This document shows positions 15,510-23,618 of a DNA stretch of 28,270 nucleotides, piece by piece. The position numbers and the translations under genes were made by a program. The stretch is taken from positions 1 to 28,270 of the forward strand of contig JAVBNO010000079.1 in the NCBI GenBank assembly GCA_031551485.1, in the 5' to 3' direction. The notes beneath the pieces are model-generated. The model did not search any database and was not told the origin of the DNA. It saw only the letters and a list, made by a program, of their open reading frames with translations. The DNA is from JAVBNO01 sp031551485. GTDB lineage: Bacteria > Bacillota > Clostridia > Oscillospirales > Ruminococcaceae. Within the stretch, counting starts at the first letter, position 1. Each line of letters opens with the position of its first letter.

Positions 15510-15995
15510 ATGGTTAGGTGGTTTTTGTTGTTTCGGCAGCAGTGGTGTGGTTTTTTTGCGCTGGGGCTTCTCCTTTTCGCTTTGCAGGAGCTGCCCTACA
15601 TTGTCATGCCGTTTATCTCACTTTCTTCCAATCCTCTGATGGGGATGCAGAATCAGTCGGCGGCTTTAAACGCATTGGAAAAAGTGCTTGGTGTCTCTTG
15701 CATTGTCACCATGCTGTTTCTGGTGCGCGGCGACGCCCGGTGGTTTTCTCTTGGGACCACGAAAGAGCTTGTCTTTTTCAGTCTGGCCATCGTCGCTCTT
15801 CTGGGGTACTATATCGGCTGGATTTTTTATTTCACCGGTCATCAGAGCCTGCCCCTCATTCTTTGTTTGTTAGTCGCTATGCCCCCATTGTATTATGCTT
15901 TTATCGGACTTTGGCGGGGCAACGATGTGCTTGCGGTGCTTGGCGGTTTCTTTTTGTGCACACACCTTACAAATGTGTGGAACAATCTGAAATGA
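15510..15995 (+). CDS. Small integral membrane protein of unknown function
   Basis: The 161-residue protein has four to five hydrophobic helices (for example WCGFFALGLLLFALQELPYI, VSCIVTMLFLV, LVFFSLAIVALLGYYIGWIF and LPLILCLLVAMPP) and short polar loops. I recognise no family. ATG 15510 is preceded by GAGGGGGA at about 15497-15504; an upstream in-frame GTG at 15495 would place the ribosome site inside the gene. It follows the VanZ-like gene by 80 bases with no clear terminator between, so the two may be co-transcribed. Confidence 0.7.
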   Translation: MVRWFLLFRQQWCGFFALGLLLFALQELPYIVMPFISLSSNPLMGMQNQSAALNALEKVLGVSCIVTMLFLVRGDARWFSLGTTKELVFFSLAIVALLGYYIGWIFYFTGHQSLPLILCLLVAMPPLYYAFIGLWRGNDVLAVLGGFFLCTHLTNVWNNLK

Positions 15996-16143
15996 CCGCC
16001 CAATGCTCCCATGTCCCTCATCTTTGGGGCGGCATCCTCCTGTTTTGTTGCGCCCAGCGGATCAATCTGCCTTCTGCACTCCGTTTCCCTCTGCATAGGA
16101 TATTCGCTGGCTGTCTCTACCGGTCGTATTTTGTGTGTATTTG

Positions 16144-16172
16144 TTGACGTTACCAAAAAATACATATATAAT
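16144..16172 (+). promoter_or_regulatory. Sigma-A promoter of the Big2 lipoprotein gene
   Basis: TTGACG at 16144-16149, a 17-base spacer and a perfect TATAAT at 16167-16172. It leaves a leader of about 125 bases; the remainder of the 15996-16304 gap shows nothing else. Confidence 0.85.
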
Positions 16173-16304
16173 ATTGATATCGGGCTGGTGTTTTTTGCAG
16201 ATACGGTCATGTTTTCTGCCAATGCGATGGCGCACATCACACCGCCGCCTGGCCCGCCGCCATATCGCGATTGGTCAAAGAGCCGATGATAAGGAGAAGA
16301 TGAT

Positions 16305-17471
16305 ATGAAAAAACAAATTCGCAATTTTTCGATCAAATTATTAGCAATGCTGCTTGTCCTTGTTCTTGTAGCTGGTTGTAGCGACAGAACTATCACAGAT
16401 ACCCCGACGACAGTTGGTGTTGAATTTAAAGACGCCGCAACCGAAGTCACCATGTTCGAAACAACAGCTGACGCCAACGGTCTTGTGTCCCCCTTTGCCG
16501 ACCCCAAAGGCTATAAGATTAATGGTTACTATTACAACCAGGAGTGCACCGAGCCTTTCGATTTCAATGAGCCTTTGAAAGAGTACACAGTCATCTGGCT
16601 GAGCATGACTCCTTTGTCCCTGGCCATCACCTTCAATACCCAGGGCGGCAGCGAACTGCCCGCCACCGATGTATTGGCCGGCAACCTGGTTTCCAAGCCC
16701 GCCGACCCCACCCGGGAGGGGTATACATTCGCCGGTTGGTTTAAAGAACCCAGCTGCATCCATATTTTTGATTTTGACACCGATACTGTCATTGTGAACA
16801 CCACGCTTTACGCCCAATGGGAGCAAAGCGGTGACGCACCTCCGCCCGAAAGTTCTTCCTCTGTTGCGCCTCCGCCCGCCGTTTCTTCCCAGGCGCCCGC
16901 TCCTCCCGCTCCTCCTGCTTCCTCCAAGGCGCCCACCCCGCCCGCTTCCAGCGTCCCCTCTGTCAGCGGTTCACTGATCATCAACCCCGCGTCCGTCATT
17001 CTGTCGGTTGACAATTCGGTGGAAGTGACGGTCAAAAACAACGGCAAGGCCGTAGACCCCGGTGACGGCAAATTTACATCCGCCCAACCGAGTATTGCCA
17101 CTGTCACCAGCCAGGGTGTTATTGTCGGTGTGAAAACAGGTAAAACGACCGTCACTTTCACCCACAAGAACGGCATGACCGCCACTTGTGCTGTGGAGGT
17201 TAAAGGCAGCCTGGCGGAGGAAATTGAGATTTACGGTGACGACTATGTGGTGGAAGTCGGCAAGACAGTCAAGCTTCGGGCCACTGTTTATCCCACCGCC
17301 TCCGCCGACCAATCGGTCACTTGGTCTTCCAGCGATACCAGTATTGCCCGGGTAGACGCCAACGGCGTTGTCACCGGTAAAAAAGAAGGTACCGTCACCA
17401 TCACCGCCACTGCCAAAGACGGCAGCAAGATTAAAGGCTCGATTGACATTGAAGTCATCCCCAAAATATAA
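16305..17471 (+). CDS. Surface lipoprotein with InlB-like repeats and Big2 domains
   Basis: A 388-residue secreted lipoprotein. The signal peptide ends at the lipobox LVAGC (about residue 25). Two InlB B-repeat-like (Flg_new/List-Bact) segments follow: a diverged one at about 40-105 (YKINGYYYNQECTEPFDF) and a clear one at about 107-172 (FNTQGGSELPATDVLAGN, then YTFAGWFKEPSC and TLYAQW). A Pro/Ser/Ala linker (about 178-220) spans the wall. Two Big2 immunoglobulin-like domains complete the protein (about 222-300 and 305-388; TWSSSDTSIARVDANGVVTG is typical). Such proteins are generally adhesive or structural at the cell surface; no enzyme domain is present. Start ATG 16305 has AAGGAGA at 16291-16297. 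The GC-rich linker DNA is repetitive. Confidence 0.87.
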   Translation: MKKQIRNFSIKLLAMLLVLVLVAGCSDRTITDTPTTVGVEFKDAATEVTMFETTADANGLVSPFADPKGYKINGYYYNQECTEPFDFNEPLKEYTVIWLSMTPLSLAITFNTQGGSELPATDVLAGNLVSKPADPTREGYTFAGWFKEPSCIHIFDFDTDTVIVNTTLYAQWEQSGDAPPPESSSSVAPPPAVSSQAPAPPAPPASSKAPTPPASSVPSVSGSLIINPASVILSVDNSVEVTVKNNGKAVDPGDGKFTSAQPSIATVTSQGVIVGVKTGKTTVTFTHKNGMTATCAVEVKGSLAEEIEIYGDDYVVEVGKTVKLRATVYPTASADQSVTWSSSDTSIARVDANGVVTGKKEGTVTITATAKDGSKIKGSIDIEVIPKI

Positions 17472-17483
17472 ACCATAATAGGC

Positions 17484-17512
17484 TTGACAAAGCATGCTAA
17501 ACGTGTTTTAAT
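17484..17512 (+). promoter_or_regulatory. Sigma-A promoter of the T-box/trpB2 transcript
   Basis: TTGACA at 17484-17489, a 17-base spacer and TTTAAT at 17507-17512, immediately upstream of the T-box leader. Confidence 0.8.
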
Positions 17513-17534
17513 GAATCAAACCACAAAAACCAAA

Positions 17535-17799
17535 ACCGTTGAAGCGGAGATTAAACCGAAAGCGCACTCACAGAGAGTCGGGATAAGCTGAGAGCCCGGC
17601 AGAAAGCGAAACGGACAAATGGACCGCAGAGGGCGCGGTGAAAGGGTGCAAGCCTGAGTATCCGGCGACGTCAGCCTACGTTACAAGGCAAAGGATGTGT
17701 TTGCATCCTGATTGAGATGGTCGCTTTTGACAGCGGCAATCAAGGTGGTACCGCAGGTTTCACGCCTGTCCTTGGAAAAACCCAGGGGCAGGCGTTTTT
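17535..17799 (+). promoter_or_regulatory. T-box riboswitch, tryptophan specifier
   Basis: The leader shows the T-box elements in order: a stem I arm with AGAGAGTCGGGATAAGCTGA (from 17573) and its partner GAGCCCGGC, and a specifier region with TGG at 17620-17622 followed by A. AGTA is at 17657-17660, and the T-box core AAGGTGGTACCGC is at 17742-17754, whose TGGT would pair with the acceptor end of an uncharged tRNA. A terminator follows. TGG is the Trp codon and the controlled gene is a tryptophan synthase beta chain, so the match is coherent. Uncharged tRNA-Trp should promote read-through. The T after TGG in the core implies an A, or a wobble-paired G, as discriminator base. Confidence 0.93.
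17763..17799 (+). terminator. T-box-controlled terminator
   Basis: CGCCTG at 17763-17768 pairs with CAGGCG at 17789-17794, with further pairing inside, and TTTTT follows at 17795-17799. It overlaps the region that must refold into the antiterminator. Confidence 0.85.
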
Positions 17800-17842
17800 A
17801 TTTGGTTTTTATGGTAACAACAATCAAAAGGAGCGAATACAA

Positions 17843-19222
17843 ATGGCAAACAACAAACACATTCCCAACATGATCATGTTACCCCAAACGGAAATTCCGC
17901 GGTATTGGTACAATATCCAGGCGGATATGAAGGAGCTGCCCCCGCCTCACATCAGCCCCGCTACCGGTAAGGCGGTCACTTTCGAAGAGATGGAAGCCAT
18001 CTTCCCCGCTCCTATCATTGAGCAAGAGATGAGCACCGAACGGTATATTGAAATTCCCGAACCTGTGCTGGCCAAATACCGCCAATATCGATCGACTCCC
18101 CTTTTTCGGGCCTACTTTCTGGAGGAAGCGCTGGGCACCCCCGCCCGCATTTACTACAAATACGAAGGCGGCAACCCCAGCGGCAGCCACAAACTGAACA
18201 GCGCGCTGCCCCAGGCCTATTACAATAAGATTTCGGGGCGCAAAAAAGTCGTTACCGAAACGGGCGCCGGCCAGTGGGGCACCGCTCTTTCCATCGCCAG
18301 CCAGGCCTTTGGGCTGGAATGCGCTATTTACATGGTTAAAATTAGCTGCACCCAAAAACCTTACCGCCGTTCGATGATGCAGGTGTTTGGCGCCGATGTC
18401 GTCCCCAGCCCTTCGGAGTTCACAGCGGCCGGGCGGGCTATCTTGGCAAAGCATCCTGACTCCAACGGCTCGCTGGGCATTGCCATCAGCGAAGCGGTGG
18501 AAGTGGCCGCCGCCAGCCCCGACACCTCCTATGCGTTGGGCAGCGTTCTGAACCACGTGGTGCTTCACCAAACCATCATTGGCGAAGAAGCCAAAAAGCA
18601 GTTGGAAAGCGTCGGGGAATACCCGGACATCATCATTGGCTGCAACGGCGGCGGTTCCAACTTCGGCGGCATCGCTTTCCCTTTTTTGCGGGATACGCTG
18701 GAGGGCACCCGCAATGCCCAATTCATTGCCGTGGAATCCACCGCTTGCCCCAAGCTCACCAAAGGCGTCTACGCTTTCGATTACGGCGACACCGTGGGCA
18801 TGGCACCCATTACCAAAATGTACACCCTGGGTCACGAGTTTATGCCCTCCGGCGTCCACGCCGGAGGCCTGCGGTACCATGGCGACAATCCCCTGCTCTC
18901 CAAGCTGTATCATGACGGCTACGTAACCGCTACTGCCATTGACCAGGTGGAAACTTTTGACGCCGCTCTGCTTTTTGCCAAAGCGGAATCGCTTTTGCCG
19001 GCGCCGGAGTCTGCCCACGCCATCGCCCAAGCCATCCGGGAGGCCAACGCCTGCAAAGAGACCGGCGAAGAAAAGGTCATTCTCATCAACCTTTCAGGCA
19101 ACGGCTATTTTGATCTCTTCGCCTACGAGCAGTATCGGGAAGGCAAGCTCACCTCTATGGATGAAACCGTCAACGCCGATATTGCACAAGCGCAGCAAAA
19201 TCTGCCGTCGGTCAACCTGTAA
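17843..19222 (+). CDS. trpB2: Tryptophan synthase beta chain, TrpB2 type
   Basis: The enzyme joins indole and serine to give tryptophan using pyridoxal phosphate. The 459-residue length and N-terminal extension (IPRYWYNIQADMKELPPPH) are those of the TrpB2 subfamily, not of the roughly 400-residue TrpB1 that pairs with TrpA. The PLP lysine is K117 in NPSGSHKLN. The catalytic loop is TETGAGQWG, the phosphate-binding loop is CNGGGSNFGG, and the C-terminal LINLSGNGYFDL is intact. ATG 17843 follows AAAGGAG at 17827-17833. No trpA or other trp gene is in the window. Together with the Trp T-box this suggests indole salvage during tryptophan shortage (inference). It ends at a strong bidirectional terminator. 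Confidence 0.95.
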   Translation: MANNKHIPNMIMLPQTEIPRYWYNIQADMKELPPPHISPATGKAVTFEEMEAIFPAPIIEQEMSTERYIEIPEPVLAKYRQYRSTPLFRAYFLEEALGTPARIYYKYEGGNPSGSHKLNSALPQAYYNKISGRKKVVTETGAGQWGTALSIASQAFGLECAIYMVKISCTQKPYRRSMMQVFGADVVPSPSEFTAAGRAILAKHPDSNGSLGIAISEAVEVAAASPDTSYALGSVLNHVVLHQTIIGEEAKKQLESVGEYPDIIIGCNGGGSNFGGIAFPFLRDTLEGTRNAQFIAVESTACPKLTKGVYAFDYGDTVGMAPITKMYTLGHEFMPSGVHAGGLRYHGDNPLLSKLYHDGYVTATAIDQVETFDAALLFAKAESLLPAPESAHAIAQAIREANACKETGEEKVILINLSGNGYFDLFAYEQYREGKLTSMDETVNADIAQAQQNLPSVNL

Positions 19223-19242
19223 ATGCAAATTCCCGCACAGCA

Positions 19243-19274
19243 AAAAAAAGAGAGCCATATGGCTCTCTTTTTTT
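19243..19274. terminator. Bidirectional terminator between convergent genes
   Basis: A perfect 32-base palindrome with A7 and T7 flanks and GAGAGCC arms separates trpB2 (plus) from the lipoprotein gene (minus). Confidence 0.95.
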
Positions 19275-19287
19275 CAAGTACAATCGC

Positions 19288-19908
19288 TTAGTGGCGGTTA
19301 TCGTACGCTTTTTGCAAAGCTTCCACATATTCGCCCACGTCAATGGTCACGGTGGTTTTCAGATCGGCTTCGTCGGGCACTTTGGTGTGGTTTTCGTCTT
19401 TCTCGAAAGTCTTCATGCCGGTCACTTCAGCAACGGTCTTGCCAGTTACCCACTGCTCGAAAGCGGCGGCTTGCTCATACCATTCTTTGCCGATTTCGGA
19501 AGCGCCCTTCATGCCATATTCGTCCTGCAGTTCGCGTTTGGTTTTGAATTCAGTGGGGTTGGCTTCGGCCAGGGCACCGACAGTGTCAAATTTGGCGCTG
19601 GGCTGTACGGCGTCGAAAGAAACGCTCAGAACGGTGCCATCTTCAGCAAAGCTGGCGGCGCACACAATGATATTGAAGCCGATGTTACCAGCCGAATCCT
19701 CGGTGGCAGCAGCCAACTTATTCTGAGAGGTGACAACACCCAAACCGGTGGTTACGCCTACAACCGGAGCGGCTTGATTGGGATCCTCGTTGGTGACCTC
19801 GGGTGCGGAGACCTCGGGCTGGGACGTAGGTGTTTCGACAGGCTTACTTGTGCAGCCCGCCAAAAGAACAAGTGCTAAAATGAGTGTCAGTGCCAGTACT
19901 TTTTTCAT
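19288..19908 (-). CDS. Clostridial lipoprotein, possibly linked to flavin/redox system
   Basis: A 206-residue exported lipoprotein: signal peptide MKKVLALTLILALVLLAGC with lipobox LLAGC, then a Pro/Glu/Thr/Ser-rich spacer to about residue 50. The mature domain contains VGVTTGLGVVTSQNKLAA, a strand pattern DGTVLSVSFDAVQPSAKFD, then TKRELQDEYGMKGASEIGKEW and TVTIDVGEYVEALQKAY. I recall this domain, often duplicated, from many clostridial genomes as an uncharacterised family, sometimes near ApbE or FMN-binding proteins; that recollection needs a search. Here the ApbE gene is divergent next to it. No typical ApbE target motif (D-G-[AS]-T type) was seen in it. Start ATG 19908 has AGGAGG upstream on the minus strand. 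Confidence 0.7.
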   Translation of the reverse strand: MKKVLALTLILALVLLAGCTSKPVETPTSQPEVSAPEVTNEDPNQAAPVVGVTTGLGVVTSQNKLAAATEDSAGNIGFNIIVCAASFAEDGTVLSVSFDAVQPSAKFDTVGALAEANPTEFKTKRELQDEYGMKGASEIGKEWYEQAAAFEQWVTGKTVAEVTGMKTFEKDENHTKVPDEADLKTTVTIDVGEYVEALQKAYDNRH

Positions 19909-20212
19909 GTTGAATTCCTCCTATTATTTTCCAAACGGCCTTTAATGTCTGCGAGTCCACAATGGCATAACGCTGTCAATGCCCGCCACATCAAAATCCG
20001 CTTTTCCCGTTTTTGCGCTTTTGTGACCATTTTCGACGCTTTATTAATCTGCCCCGAACGGCCCAAAATATGAAATGACAAATGGTATGAATAAAAAATA
20101 AGCGTTTGCCCGTGCCAGCCGTGGCATTCAGTGTTTTTTTCTGTTATACTATCTCTGTCAAATTCAGACATGCTTATTTTGTATTTTCAAATGATTAAGG
20201 AGTAGCCCAGCC
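19909..20212. other. Divergent intergenic region
   Basis: About 300 bases between the divergent lipoprotein and ApbE genes. A TATACT at 20145-20150 may be the -10 box of the ApbE promoter, but no good -35 element is at the right distance. No clear minus-strand promoter or operator repeat was found. An ORF across it on the minus strand has no coding character. Confidence 0.4.
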
Positions 20213-21322
20213 GTGATTAGAAAACATATCGCTCTTGTGTTGGCCGCCGCTTTGTGCATTACCGCATCGGGTTGTAAGCAAGAAGCCAAAGCACAAAAAT
20301 ACAGCTATCAATTTTTTGGCACCTTCGACACCGTCATTCAATTGGTGGGGTATACAAACAACCAGGACACCTTTGACACCTACGCCCAGTATACGCGCCA
20401 GCGGTTTGAAGAGCTGCATCAGCTGTTTGACCGTTACTATGAATACGCAGGGGTCAACAATATCAAAACCATCAATGACCATGCGGGCAAAGAGCCTGTT
20501 AAAGTAGATGACACCCTAATTGATCTGCTGCAGTTTGGTTTGGATTGGTACAACCGGACGGACGGCGCCGTCAACATTGCCATGGGCAGCCTTTTGTCCT
20601 TGTGGCAGGGGGCTATTGACCAATACCAGCATGACAGCACCAACGCCACTTTGCCAAACCACACCGACCTTATTGTCGCCGGCCACCATATGGACATTGG
20701 CAACGTGAAAATTGACGCCGAAGCCAAAACGGTCTATCTGGCCGACCCGGATATGCTGTTGGATGTAGGGGCTATCGCCAAAGGTTACGCCACCGAAATT
20801 GTGGCCAAAGAACTGGAAGCCAAAGGCTTTACATCCTTTATTATCAGCGCCGGGGGCAATGTGCGGGCGTCGGGCAAGCCAATGGATGAACGGGCCCATT
20901 GGGGCATCGGCATCCAGGATCCCAACGGCAACCCCCTTAATCCGGCGGAAGAACCGGTGGACACGGTATTTATCAACAACATGTCCGTTGTCTCCAGCGG
21001 TGATTACCAACGGTATTACATGGTTCAATCGGTACGGATGCACCACATCATCGATGGCAAGACCCTCATGCCCGGCCAACTTTACCACCAGGTCAGCGTC
21101 ATTCTTCCCGACTCGGGGCAGGCGGATGCTTTGTCCACCGCTCTCTTTTTGATGGATTTGGAAAGCGGACGGCAGCTTGCCGCACAAATGGGCGCCGGGG
21201 TAATGTGGTATTGCGCGGACGGCAGTATCCAAATCAACGATATTTACAAGGCCTATTCCAAAGTCTACGGCGGTCAAACCGCCATGTCGCCGGTGTCGCC
21301 TCCGGCCGTGCAATCCATCTGA
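20213..21322 (+). CDS. apbE: FAD:protein FMN transferase (ApbE), lipoprotein
   Basis: The enzyme transfers FMN from FAD to a Ser/Thr of extracytoplasmic redox proteins such as RnfG/NqrC or FMN-binding-domain proteins. The 369-residue product has a lipoprotein signal ending TASGC (Cys21). Family motifs are FFGTFDTVIQLVGY, then DWYNRTDGAVNIAMGSLLSL, LLDVGAIAKGYATEIVA, FIISAGGNVRASG and HHIIDGKTLMP, which includes metal-binding positions. The start is GTG 20213, with AAGGAGT at 20197-20203. No RnfG- or NqrC-like substrate is encoded here; the divergent lipoprotein is the only exported neighbour. A terminator follows at 21345. Confidence 0.94.
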   Translation: MIRKHIALVLAAALCITASGCKQEAKAQKYSYQFFGTFDTVIQLVGYTNNQDTFDTYAQYTRQRFEELHQLFDRYYEYAGVNNIKTINDHAGKEPVKVDDTLIDLLQFGLDWYNRTDGAVNIAMGSLLSLWQGAIDQYQHDSTNATLPNHTDLIVAGHHMDIGNVKIDAEAKTVYLADPDMLLDVGAIAKGYATEIVAKELEAKGFTSFIISAGGNVRASGKPMDERAHWGIGIQDPNGNPLNPAEEPVDTVFINNMSVVSSGDYQRYYMVQSVRMHHIIDGKTLMPGQLYHQVSVILPDSGQADALSTALFLMDLESGRQLAAQMGAGVMWYCADGSIQINDIYKAYSKVYGGQTAMSPVSPPAVQSI

Positions 21323-21344
21323 CTTTGCTGTTTATCGCATATTA

Positions 21345-21379
21345 AAAGGGCCGCGGAATTCAAAACTCCGCGGCCCTTT
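21345..21379. terminator. Bidirectional terminator between convergent genes
   Basis: A 13-base perfect stem (21345-21357 with 21367-21379) with A and T ends lies between apbE (plus) and the minus-strand lipoprotein gene. Confidence 0.88.
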
Positions 21380-21393
21380 GATATGGGCTTTGC

Positions 21394-22140
21394 CTATGTG
21401 ACGGGATTTGTAGTACGGTATACACTTACTTCAATGTAATCCTTGATACGACATCCTGCTACGTACGCATGCAACGCCTCTAAATCGGCTTTGGAGCTTT
21501 CATTCATCATAACAATATGCAATTTGTTTTTTTCTTCGTCCACCCAGGTGCTGAAGCCTTCGCTTTTGCTAATGGGCATTTTCCCCACATCGGCGATGAC
21601 TTTATTCATGTCATAAAGGGAGCAGGCTGTCTCATAAAAAATAATGTCTTCCGGCTTTTCCCAGGGATAAGCCTCCAGGGCTGTTTCCACGACCCGCTGG
21701 TTGGCCACCCACACGTGCACCCGGCTGATGCCGTAGGGTTCGTTTGGTGCCGCCATGATATCGGTGTAAATACCGCCATAAGCGTCGGGAGACACATCTT
21801 TGTGGAAGTAGGCCATCATATCGTCCGCCATGGCACGGGTCTTGGCGTAGTTGTTAAAGCAGTCCGAATAGTCGCCAGGAATATGCACCCGGGCGGGGGT
21901 CGAATTGTCAGTGCCGGATACTGCCGGGTTTAACAGGGCCGTCTGCGATGAATCGGCAGGAGCAGAAGCGGATTCCGGCGTGATGTCCGATGAGGATATC
22001 GCCGCATCCGAGGTGGATATGGAAAGTGATTCGCTGCCGGAAGAAGGCGCCGTCTGCAAACCGCAGGCCGCCAGCGCCAGCATCATTGTGCCGCAAATAC
22101 AAACGAAACCAATTTGCTTGCGCATCATGTTCTTGCACAT
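21394..22140 (-). CDS. Lipoprotein of unknown function
   Basis: A 248-residue protein with signal peptide and lipobox LALAAC (Cys near residue 26). A Ser/Ala/Thr-rich spacer follows to about residue 80, then a mixed alpha/beta domain (RVHIPGDYSDCFNNYAKTRA, GISRVHVWVANQRVVETALE, KNKLHIVMMNESSKADLEAL). I recognise no family. ATG 22140 is preceded on the minus strand by GAAGGGGGAAG, and the ORF is open upstream to 22233, but the extra residues do not look like a signal peptide. It converges on apbE and lies just beyond the aspartokinase gene in the same direction, separated by a hairpin. Confidence 0.75.
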   Translation of the reverse strand: MCKNMMRKQIGFVCICGTMMLALAACGLQTAPSSGSESLSISTSDAAISSSDITPESASAPADSSQTALLNPAVSGTDNSTPARVHIPGDYSDCFNNYAKTRAMADDMMAYFHKDVSPDAYGGIYTDIMAAPNEPYGISRVHVWVANQRVVETALEAYPWEKPEDIIFYETACSLYDMNKVIADVGKMPISKSEGFSTWVDEEKNKLHIVMMNESSKADLEALHAYVAGCRIKDYIEVSVYRTTNPVT

Positions 22141-22271
22141 GGTACTTCCCCCTTCACCTTGTGACTGCCGGTGTATACCAAGATGGGGCCACTGCTCGTC
22201 ATCATTATAACAAAGCAGCAGCCCCCAGTTCAACTGTTTCCCCGGTCACAAAACAACGAAATTTAACCACA

Positions 22272-22296
22272 AAACGATACTATTTTAGTATCGTTT
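22272..22296 (-). terminator. Hairpin terminator after the threonine operon
   Basis: An 11-base perfect stem (22272-22282 with 22286-22296), a three-base loop, and TTTTG following on the minus strand, about 50 bases after the aspartokinase stop. Confidence 0.65.
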
Positions 22297-22346
22297 GTAT
22301 AGCCTTTTCCTGCGCTTGCTCCTTTTTATTCATTTCCCGCAGCAAG

Positions 22347-23558
22347 CTAAATCATACCCACAAATTTCTCGTGGATGGCATTGACAGCTTTGTCAGAATC
22401 GGCAATATCAATCAGCACCGAAATTTTAATTTCGCTGGTCGAAATCATTTGGATATTGATGTTGGCTTCGGCCAACGCGTCAAACATGGTGGCCGCCACG
22501 CCGGAATGATTCTGCATACCCGCCCCCACAATGGACACCTTGGACACACGGTCGTCGGCCACAATCTCTTTGGCATTGAGGGCGGCGCGCACCTCCTCCA
22601 AAACCTCCACGGCCTGCTTCATATGATCCCGGGACACGGTAAAGCTGATGTCTTTGGTATTTTCGCGGCCCACTGATTGCAGGATGATGTCTACGTTAAT
22701 TTTCTTGGCTGCCAGCGTCGAAAATATTTTATAGGCCACACCGGGTTGATCGGGCACGCCCACAATGGAAATGCGGGCCACGTTATTATCCCGGGCCACG
22801 CCCTTAATCAGCATTTTTTCCACATTCGTAACCTCCTTAATCTTGGTGCCGTGATTGCGTGTGATGCTGGATATCACTTCTAAATTTACATTGAACTTTT
22901 TCGCCATCTCCACCGACCGGTTGTTCAGCACCTGGGCCCCAAGGCTTGCCAGCTCCAACATTTCGTCGTAACTGATTTCGTCCAGTTTTCGGGCGTCTTT
23001 GACAATGCGCGGATCGGCGGTATATACCCCGTCTACATCGGTGAAAATTTGGCATAAATCGGCGCCCAGGGCCGCCGCTGCCGCCACGGCGCTGGTGTCG
23101 GAACCGCCGCGGCCCAGAGTAGTGATGTCGTCGTACTTGTTAATGCCCTGGAACCCGGCAATGATAATGATATTGCCATTATCCAGCTCGTTGGTCAACC
23201 GCTCTTTGTCAATGTTGTGGATGCGGGAACTGCCGTGGGTAGAGCTGGTGCGGTAGCCCGCCTGCCACCCGGTAAGGGATTTGCAGGCAAAGCCCAATTT
23301 CTCAATGGCCATTGCCAAAAGCGCCATGGACATCTGTTCACCGCAGCTCAACAGCACATCCATCTCCCGCTTGGAAGCATTGGGATTAATTTCTCGGGCT
23401 TTGGCGATCAGGTCGTCGGTGGTGTCGCCTTGGGCGGACACAATGACCACCACACTATACCCCTGGGCGCGGGTATCGGTAACAATGCGCGCCACATTCA
23501 AAATGCGCTCTGCGTTGGCCACCGACGTCCCACCAAATTTTTGTACAATCAAACTCAT
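22347..23558 (-). CDS. Aspartokinase
   Basis: The enzyme phosphorylates L-aspartate, the first step toward lysine, threonine and methionine. The 403-residue length matches monofunctional class II aspartokinases. The substrate motif KFGGTSV is at residues 7-13. FTDVDGVYTADPRIV marks the nucleotide-binding domain, and the C-terminal 150 residues hold two ACT domains (ISIVGVPDQPGVAYKIFSTL and VSIVGAGMQNHSGVAATMFD), the usual site of lysine or threonine feedback. ATG 23558 (MSLIVQKFGG) is the family start; an upstream ATG at 23576 is less likely. It is the last gene of the operon, 60 bases after thrB. Confidence 0.95.
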   Translation of the reverse strand: MSLIVQKFGGTSVANAERILNVARIVTDTRAQGYSVVVIVSAQGDTTDDLIAKAREINPNASKREMDVLLSCGEQMSMALLAMAIEKLGFACKSLTGWQAGYRTSSTHGSSRIHNIDKERLTNELDNGNIIIIAGFQGINKYDDITTLGRGGSDTSAVAAAAALGADLCQIFTDVDGVYTADPRIVKDARKLDEISYDEMLELASLGAQVLNNRSVEMAKKFNVNLEVISSITRNHGTKIKEVTNVEKMLIKGVARDNNVARISIVGVPDQPGVAYKIFSTLAAKKINVDIILQSVGRENTKDISFTVSRDHMKQAVEVLEEVRAALNAKEIVADDRVSKVSIVGAGMQNHSGVAATMFDALAEANINIQMISTSEIKISVLIDIADSDKAVNAIHEKFVGMI

Positions 23559-23618
23559 CAAAGGACCCCCGTTCAATCAGATTGGGTTATATCGCTATCC
23601 ATGCGGCACTGCCGCGTT

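Noticed and set aside
17879..19030. A 383-codon minus-strand ORF
   Set aside because: It lies exactly opposite trpB2, which has complete family motifs, a T-box and a ribosome site; the minus frame has no recognisable domain.
19905..20171. An 88-codon minus-strand ORF upstream of the lipoprotein gene
   Set aside because: It overlaps the lipoprotein start and the likely promoter region, and its composition is not protein-like.
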